From a virus: 64,000 bases of DNA. A program made the translations under genes and the position numbers. Shown here in pieces: positions 59,831 through 64,000 of the stretch (within the stretch, counting starts at the first letter, position 1; every line of letters starts with the position of its first letter). Below the pieces are notes generated by a model, which saw nothing but the letters and a program-made list of their open reading frames with translations, was not told where the DNA came from and did not search any database. Where the stretch lies: positions 155,019-219,018 of the IMG/VR virus record IMGVR_UViG_3300044701_003160. One strand, given 5' to 3'.

Positions 59831-60314
59831 TTGTTTTCCTCAAAGTATAGGAACCATCACCATTATCTACCCATTCTACCACATCACTTTCTTTAAGATT
59901 TGCTGCTTCCAGTAAGTCATCAGGAAACTGCACATAATATTCTCCACCTGCATCATCAACTTCAACAGGAAGCTGCCACTTGACTACTTTATCTTCTTTA
60001 ATCACATCATCCTTCCAAAAACTATCCCAAGAGTTCATACAATAATCACTAGTATCATTAGCATCACAGACATTCATACTATCATATTGGTCTGAGAAAT
60101 AAGTCGGATAATCACTCAAATTAAACTGAACTGTTCCATTCAAAAGCGAAAGAAGTTCATTAGTTTTTGATGCACCATCTTTATAGTAATAGTACTGTTC
60201 TCGAACTACATTTTTAATTGTATCATAAATCTCCTGTGGCGATGCCTCACCAGCAGAAAGTGCATCGTGCAACCAGTTTTCTAAATTTTCAAGCGAATAC
60301 TTTTTATAATCCAT
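59820..60314 (-). CDS. hypothetical protein with AbrB-like C-terminus
   Basis: 164 residues from the ATG at 60314 (TGATTATG junction). The N-terminal two thirds are acidic and helical (SLENLENWLHDALSAGEASP). The last 45 residues (YYVQFPDDLLEAANLKESDV, VEWVDNGDGSYTLRK) follow the swapped-hairpin AbrB/MazE pattern of a strand, P-x-x-L helix, G/S-D-V-V-E-W and a final strand. Possible DNA-binding antitoxin-like regulator. Confidence 0.72.
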   Translation of the reverse strand: MDYKKYSLENLENWLHDALSAGEASPQEIYDTIKNVVREQYYYYKDGASKTNELLSLLNGTVQFNLSDYPTYFSDQYDSMNVCDANDTSDYCMNSWDSFWKDDVIKEDKVVKWQLPVEVDDAGGEYYVQFPDDLLEAANLKESDVVEWVDNGDGSYTLRKTNAV

Positions 60315-60316
60315 AA

Positions 60317-60520
60317 TCAATCTTTGGGTTTAGGTTTGTTGCAGTCGTTGCAGTAATAAGAATAACCTTCTGTGAATGATTTTACCACCTGAAAGTTCTC
60401 TGCGTCAAGTTTTTTCTCTTCTCCACACTTACTACACGTCCTCTGTTTTTTTGTAGGTCTTTCTTGCTTTTTTGAGTTCCTTGAGTTCCATCTTAATATT
60501 CTTATAAGCAACTTCTGCAT
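60317..60520 (-). CDS. Cys4 zinc-motif protein, start uncertain
   Basis: Up to 67 residues from the ATG at 60520, most of it overlapping the gene at 60432 in another frame. The convincing part is the C-terminus: RTCSKCGEEKKLDAENFQVV and YSYYCNDCNKPK, the same CxxC-x(about 27)-CxxC module as the protein at 9320. No start codon lies directly before the zinc motif; translation could begin at 60520, or by a +1 shift in the A7 run near the end of the overlapping gene. Confidence 0.5.
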   Translation of the reverse strand: MQKLLIRILRWNSRNSKKQERPTKKQRTCSKCGEEKKLDAENFQVVKSFTEGYSYYCNDCNKPKPKD

Positions 60521-60614
60521 CAATACGGCCTCCAAGTTCCATCGCACAAATAATATCCACTCTTGTACCAAAATGTGCTAGTGCTTTTTCTAGTGAAGAG
60601 AGGTCTTCGTACAT
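60432..60614 (-). CDS. small helical protein
   Basis: 60 residues ([40 protein letters not shown], ending in KKARKTYKKTEDV). Helical with a Lys-rich end. Its ATG overlaps the ferredoxin stop. Likely co-translated with petF. Confidence 0.75.
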   Translation of the reverse strand: MYEDLSSLEKALAHFGTRVDIICAMELGGRIDAEVAYKNIKMELKELKKARKTYKKTEDV

Positions 60615-60904
60615 TATAGGTTTTCCTCTTGCTCCGTTTCAATCACACAATCCTCCAGAGGATATGCAACACAAAGCAAAGTAAATCCTTGTTCCATTTG
60701 ATCATCATCAAGGAAAGTTTGTTCGGAATTATCTACCTCACCCTCTACAACTTTGCCTGCACAAGCACTACAAGCACCTGCACGGCAAGAATAAGGTAGG
60801 TCAATACCAGCATCCTGTGCTGCCTCAAGAATGTATTGGTCTTCCTCACATTTGATAGTTTGTTCGGTTCCATCAGCGGAACGAAGAGTAATAGAATAAG
60901 TCAT
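60614..60904 (-). CDS. petF: plant-type [2Fe-2S] ferredoxin
   Basis: 96 residues, full length. Cluster ligands Cys40, Cys45, Cys48 ([14 protein letters not shown]) and Cys78 (FTLLCVAYP) follow the plant/cyanobacterial CxxxxCxxC...C pattern, with the conserved [10 protein letters not shown] loop. Auxiliary metabolic gene of cyanophages: a low-potential electron carrier from photosystem I that can feed phage or host reductases (for example bilin reductases). No partner reductase is in this window. Confidence 0.95.
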   Translation of the reverse strand: MTYSITLRSADGTEQTIKCEEDQYILEAAQDAGIDLPYSCRAGACSACAGKVVEGEVDNSEQTFLDDDQMEQGFTLLCVAYPLEDCVIETEQEENL

Positions 60905-61137
60905 CGTAGTTTTTCTGCGTTAATTGGTAAGTTATAAGGCTCAGACATAAGAATATCTATACGATTATCAATTGCCTCTAATGAGTTCATCAATTCATAA
61001 ATGAGATTTGTACTCTCAATATTTTCTTCTTCAAGTTTTGCAACTCTTCCTTCAAGTTCTTTTACTCTATCTAAAATAGAGGTATTAGATTTACTCACTT
61101 GGTATGGAGTTAGAAAGTTATCAATCCATTTAAACAT
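60901..61137 (-). CDS. coiled-coil protein
   Basis: 78 residues from the ATG at 61137 (TGATG overlap with the upstream stop). N-terminus [20 protein letters not shown], then heptads ([20 protein letters not shown]). Stop overlaps the ferredoxin start by four bases, so the two are translationally coupled. Confidence 0.75.
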   Translation of the reverse strand: MFKWIDNFLTPYQVSKSNTSILDRVKELEGRVAKLEEENIESTNLIYELMNSLEAIDNRIDILMSEPYNLPINAEKLR

Positions 61138-61286
61138 CAAATTACTCCAACAGATTTAAGATATCTGCGATACGCCATAAAGCGTCCCACAGATGGTTGC
61201 CCTTTAACATTTAGTTGATAACAAATCTCACAATATTGAAGAAAATCGTACCAGGGAGTTGTCTCATCATAAACGTGATAATTCAT
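61137..61286 (-). CDS. small hypothetical protein
   Basis: 49 residues (MNYHVYDETTPWYDFLQYCE, ICYQLNVKGQPSVGRFMAYR). Helical, aromatic-rich, with two Cys. ATGA and TGATG junctions with its neighbours. Confidence 0.7.
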   Translation of the reverse strand: MNYHVYDETTPWYDFLQYCEICYQLNVKGQPSVGRFMAYRRYLKSVGVI

Positions 61287-61456
61287 AGCATATCTCTCCA
61301 AAATTCATCACCTTGGCGTAAGGATACTACAACAGTAGTGTGTTCTCGTGCGTGTCTATCAAGGTCATTTTTTGCAAGATACAGATTAGACCTTTCTACA
61401 GCACAACGAAACACATCAGTCCACAGTTGTTGTTTGGGTGTTAGTCTTAGTTTCAT
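61283..61456 (-). CDS. small hypothetical protein
   Basis: 57 residues (MKLRLTPKQQLWTDVFRCAV, ERSNLYLAKNDLDRHAREHT). Basic, helical. No motif recognised. Overlaps the gene upstream by 41 bases. Confidence 0.68.
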   Translation of the reverse strand: MKLRLTPKQQLWTDVFRCAVERSNLYLAKNDLDRHAREHTTVVVSLRQGDEFWRDML

Positions 61457-61547
61457 TGTGTAGTTCCTTAAGTGCTTTCAATACTTCGGGAGTTTCTTCC
61501 CATTCAAAGACTGTTCCCGATTTAGTTGTAAAAGTTCGCGTAGTCAT
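61416..61547 (-). CDS. tiny hypothetical protein
   Basis: 43 residues (MTTRTFTTKSGTVFEWEETP, EVLKALKELHNETK, Thr-rich end). Beta hairpin then helix. The last 14 codons overlap the next gene in another frame. Confidence 0.62.
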   Translation of the reverse strand: MTTRTFTTKSGTVFEWEETPEVLKALKELHNETKTNTQTTTVD

Positions 61548-61753
61548 AGTTTTTCAAAGCAGACAGAGTTAAATTTAGCACGTATTCCTCTCAAATGCAA
61601 CTTAGTGTGTTGAGAGTGAACTTCAACTTTTTCAACATAATACTTATAACCTTCTATAAGTACTCCTCTTGGGTCATCATTATTTCCCCAGTTTATTTGA
61701 TCTTGAGTGCATCCAATGTATTTTACAAGATTTCCTACTCTAAAGTTTTCCAT
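61544..61753 (-). CDS. small conserved phage protein with VGNLVKYIG motif
   Basis: 69 residues: FRVGNLVKYIGCTQDQINWG, NDDPRGVLIEGYKYYVEKVE, HTKLHLRGIRAKFNSVCFE. All-beta small barrel; this pattern of VGxxVxYIG, DDPRG and KFNSV(S/C)FE is one I associate with other phages. Possibly nucleic-acid binding by fold only. Confidence 0.78.
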   Translation of the reverse strand: MENFRVGNLVKYIGCTQDQINWGNNDDPRGVLIEGYKYYVEKVEVHSQHTKLHLRGIRAKFNSVCFEKL

Positions 61754-61952
61754 CTACAGTTGAAGTATAACTAACCTCAACTTCATTTAGGCGATTTTCT
61801 TGTTTTAGTTTCAACATAAATCGCGTAGCACTTACACAGTTTTCTTCAGTTAGTGATGTAACAATACATTTCCCTTCTGGTGTGTAACTGTCCCAAGTGC
61901 CCCACTTTTTTTCTTCAATATAAAAACAATCATCAATCAGTTTTTTATCCAT
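61740..61952 (-). CDS. small conserved phage protein (WGTWDSYxxEGK type)
   Basis: 70 residues (IEEKKWGTWDSYTPEGKCIV, TSLTEENCVSATRFMLKLKQ). Beta hairpins then a helix. Overlaps the next gene by 14 bases. Function unknown. Confidence 0.78.
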   Translation of the reverse strand: MDKKLIDDCFYIEEKKWGTWDSYTPEGKCIVTSLTEENCVSATRFMLKLKQENRLNEVEVSYTSTVDGKL

Positions 61953-62094
61953 AATGACTCAATTGCCTCTTCAATTCTACTTGCATTTGTATGAGATGAC
62001 CGTATAAGAATTGTTGATACTCGTTACCTTGCAAAAGTTCTGTAAGACTATCAATCTGCATCAATCCCAGAATTAATTTTTCCTTTTCGGTCAT
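61945..62094 (-). CDS. small helical protein
   Basis: 49 residues (MTEKEKLILGLMQIDSLTEL, QFLYGHLIQMQVELKRQLSH). Fully helical. Overlaps neighbours by four (ATGA) and eight bases. Confidence 0.7.
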   Translation of the reverse strand: MTEKEKLILGLMQIDSLTELLQGNEYQQFLYGHLIQMQVELKRQLSHYG

Positions 62095-62411
62095 TTTGAT
62101 TTGGGTTTAGATTTACGAGTGCGACTAACATTTCCAACGGCATCCAAGTCTTTGGTATTCCTTCTAGGTCTACTTGTACCTCCATCACTACTTTTCGTAG
62201 TTCCTTGTTGTAATTTTTTCTTGTCTGTTTTACTAGTCCTAGTGGGTTTCTCATCTCTGTATAGAACCTTTATGTTCTTCGGTTTAAGTTTAGTACGGGT
62301 AATGTATTTTTGCAAGTCATAATCATCTTTGAACCAAGCAATTCGATTTTCTTGAAGAACTTCTAGCCTGACTGGATGATTTTCATATGGGAAGAGTGAG
62401 GTATCAATCAT
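62091..62411 (-). CDS. hypothetical protein with basic tail
   Basis: 106 residues. Folded N-terminal half (YENHPVRLEVLQENRIAWFK, DLQKYITRTKLKPKNIKVLY) and a disordered Lys/Arg/Ser-rich tail (GGTSRPRRNTKDLDAVGN, ending RKSKPKSK). The tail suggests nucleic-acid binding. Confidence 0.75.
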   Translation of the reverse strand: MIDTSLFPYENHPVRLEVLQENRIAWFKDDYDLQKYITRTKLKPKNIKVLYRDEKPTRTSKTDKKKLQQGTTKSSDGGTSRPRRNTKDLDAVGNVSRTRKSKPKSK

Positions 62412-62806
62412 CGTTGACCTGTGATGTTCTCGTATCCCATAAGTTTACCATAGTGCAGGTGTAACTGTAAAGTCGGCCAGTCTTCATAGCGTCCTTCCCA
62501 AGTTCCTGGATACACTCTAACATACTCAGAAAGCATTACAGGTCTTACTGCACCACGAACTCCATTACGTTTCCAAGTGAAGTTAAGAAATTTTTTATCA
62601 CTATTATATCCCTCATCACCTTCTTGTAGTTCTACAAAGTCAGCAGTATGAGAGTAATCAATCATATACAAGTATCCAGCAGGGCAAATCCAGTAGTGAC
62701 TCATAGTCCCACCCAGACCTTTTTCCATATCTTTCGTCTGAAGTTCTACATCTGTAAATTGTGGTCCAAGGTCATAGGATGAGCGGACGTAATCAAACAT
62801 ACCCAT
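62408..62806 (-). CDS. conserved MGMFDYVRSSYDLG phage protein
   Basis: 132 residues from the ATG at 62806; the frame is open further but the MGMFDYVRSSYDLGPQFTDV opening is the family's usual N-terminus. Contains ELQTKDMEKGLGGTMSHYWI and several strands. A widespread small phage family of unknown role. Confidence 0.82.
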   Translation of the reverse strand: MGMFDYVRSSYDLGPQFTDVELQTKDMEKGLGGTMSHYWICPAGYLYMIDYSHTADFVELQEGDEGYNSDKKFLNFTWKRNGVRGAVRPVMLSEYVRVYPGTWEGRYEDWPTLQLHLHYGKLMGYENITGQR

Positions 62807-62807
62807 A

Positions 62808-62951
62808 TTACTTAAAGACCGCAGTAACACCAATCACTTTGGCTGACGGATTGCGGGCAAGTGCTGTCTCTCGTGCAGTTTGATAATTGGTTGCCTCTAC
62901 AGTTTCAGTAAAGACCTTTCCACCCACATACAGTTTTACTTCACACTTCAT
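62808..62951 (-). CDS. small conserved protein (LARNPSAKVIGV type)
   Basis: 47 residues (KCEVKLYVGGKVFTETVEAT, YQTARETALARNPSAKVIGV). Beta-beta-alpha-beta. One base separates its stop from the next start. Similar short proteins are known to me from other marine phages. Confidence 0.75.
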   Translation of the reverse strand: MKCEVKLYVGGKVFTETVEATNYQTARETALARNPSAKVIGVTAVFK

Positions 62952-63312
62952 CGTTCGTCTCCTCAATATCTACAAGGTCTTTAAGATTATCAAATATATC
63001 TTTGGTAAATGGAACTGTTTTGACTTTACCAGTATCAACATCATTCGCCATTTGCATCAATTCCTCAAGAAAATCTTTAGGATAAATTTCATCTTCCAAA
63101 CTATCCCAAAAGTTATCAATACACCACTCAAGGTCATCATCTTCCTTAAGAATACCATATCCTTGGTAATTGTTTCCCATTAAGTCTCCCCAATTCTTGA
63201 ACGCATACCAACAATTATACCATCCTTGAAGAATACAAGAGTTCCAGATATATTCAGGCCAAGAGAGTTTGACTTTATTATTATCAGTTCCTAAGAGTGG
63301 TTTGCTAAACAT
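62941..63312 (-). CDS. hypothetical acidic protein
   Basis: 123 residues from the ATG at 63312; four more in-frame codons lie upstream. Trp-rich middle (LSWPEYIWNSCILQGWYNCW, YAFKNWGDLMGNNYQGYG) then an acidic C-terminal half. Overlaps both neighbours slightly. No family recognised. Confidence 0.75.
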   Translation of the reverse strand: MFSKPLLGTDNNKVKLSWPEYIWNSCILQGWYNCWYAFKNWGDLMGNNYQGYGILKEDDDLEWCIDNFWDSLEDEIYPKDFLEELMQMANDVDTGKVKTVPFTKDIFDNLKDLVDIEETNDEV

Positions 63313-63577
63313 CTTCTTCTCCAAGTGCTACCTTAAGTGCGGTTTGAATAACCAAATAAGAATTCATAAACTCTTCCATATCTTGTCCTCCTGCAGCGAT
63401 GTAATCTAATTCGTGCAGAGCATCCTGATAGAGTTCATTTGCTGCTTCACGTTTTGCTGCTTCTTCGTTCATCTTGCGGAGTTTCTCTTTTGCATATTCC
63501 GTTAATTCTTTTTTGGATTTTCGTAAAGTATCAACTTCTTCTTGAGTGAGATTAACCCAAGGCATTTCCTCATTCAT
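63305..63577 (-). CDS. helical hypothetical protein
   Basis: 90 residues (LTQEEVDTLRKSKKELTEYA, EEAAKREAANELYQDALHEL). Charged long helix, coiled-coil potential. Coupled to the upstream gene by an ATGA overlap. Confidence 0.75.
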   Translation of the reverse strand: MNEEMPWVNLTQEEVDTLRKSKKELTEYAKEKLRKMNEEAAKREAANELYQDALHELDYIAAGGQDMEEFMNSYLVIQTALKVALGEEDV

Positions 63578-63810
63578 TCTGTAAGTCCTACTTTGGTTTC
63601 GTGAAGTCTTCCCATATTATAACCATTCATGTAGGCCGAGTGCAACCACTTATACATCAGGTCTTTTAATGTATTTTCATCTTTCACTTCACAGTCACCA
63701 AAAAAATATTCGCTGCGGAGTGAATAACCACCATAGAGGTCGTTAAACCATTCCACAAATGCCTCTTCGGCATAATCGTCCCATACCCAATCTGCGGTAG
63801 GATGAGTCAT
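63574..63810 (-). CDS. hypothetical protein
   Basis: 78 residues from the ATG at 63810 (ATGA overlap with the upstream stop). MTHPTADWVWDDYAEEAFVE, WFNDLYGGYSLRSEYFFGDC. Acidic, aromatic-rich. No motif recognised. Confidence 0.72.
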   Translation of the reverse strand: MTHPTADWVWDDYAEEAFVEWFNDLYGGYSLRSEYFFGDCEVKDENTLKDLMYKWLHSAYMNGYNMGRLHETKVGLTE

Positions 63811-63995
63811 TCCGATTGCTCCCAAAGTTTCTCACGCATCATTCTAACACACTTATTCCATTCATAAGAGTTTGTGTCGTGTTCTTTCGGCATCCATTCT
63901 TCAACCGCATCTACAATCTCATTACACATATCAACAGAGAAACCAAGTTGAAATCTCATCACACCCCAAAGATTAGATGGTTTTGGTTCTTCCAC
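63807..63995 (-). CDS. hypothetical protein, possibly continuing past the window
   Basis: 62 residues if the GTG at 63995 is the start; the frame stays open to the window edge, so the true start may lie outside. PSNLWGVMRFQLGFSVDMCN, EIVDAVEEWMPKEHDTNSYE. Helical. Confidence 0.6.
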   Translation of the reverse strand: MEEPKPSNLWGVMRFQLGFSVDMCNEIVDAVEEWMPKEHDTNSYEWNKCVRMMREKLWEQSE

Positions 63996-64000
63996 TCTCT

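Overview
This window is part of the genome of a T4-like cyanophage (a contractile-tailed myovirus of marine picocyanobacteria, Kyanoviridae type). The gene order gp25-gp6-[gp7 position]-gp8-[gp9/gp10 position]-gp13-gp14-gp15-gp16-gp17-gp18-gp19-gp20-gp67-like-gp21-gp22-gp23 is the T4 late order. The DNA is AT-rich, there is a plant-type ferredoxin gene, and many of the tiny proteins are of kinds seen in cyanophages. Almost everything lies on the minus strand, so transcription runs from high to low coordinates; the one convincing plus-strand gene is a GIY-YIG homing endonuclease at 50.7 kb.

Region A (1 to 42 kb) is the virion morphogenesis module. It holds the baseplate wedge (gp25, gp6, gp8), two giant virion proteins of 4069 and 2625 residues, the neck and sheath terminator proteins (gp13, gp14, gp15), the terminase (gp16, gp17), the tail sheath and tube (gp18, gp19), the portal (gp20), a small prohead-core-like protein, the prohead protease (gp21), the scaffold (gp22) and the major capsid protein (gp23). 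T4-type late promoters (NATAAATA or CTAAATA) sit before many of these genes, and a strong terminator follows gp23. Beyond the terminator are an HNH endonuclease with its own late promoter and the start of another virion gene.

Region B (42 to 45.6 kb) holds a glycosyltransferase-like protein, several tiny basic, membrane or acidic proteins, and a short early-type unit. That unit has a textbook sigma70 promoter (TTGACA-17-TATAGT) and a pair of palindromes that look like operators over a second promoter. A 478-base non-coding stretch follows.

Region C (45.6 to 64 kb) is a dense field of roughly 60 very small genes, mostly joined by ATGA, TGATG or TGATTATG junctions. It includes an SF2 helicase, a ligase-fold nucleotidyltransferase, a 2Fe-2S ferredoxin, a secreted Tyr/Asn/Gly-rich protein, a candidate capsid-internal protein and three homing-endonuclease-type genes.

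The most unusual feature is a near-identical 20-base element, GATGCACTTTCAGGGGCCCA on the plus strand. It occurs 11 times between 44.6 and 58.9 kb, always in the same orientation and always at the junction before a minus-strand gene. I read it as a phage-specific promoter or 5' leader control element and do not recognise it from any described system. Other notable features are nested hairpins enclosing late promoters in front of homing genes, and two sequence modules shared among five neighbouring tail, neck and baseplate proteins.
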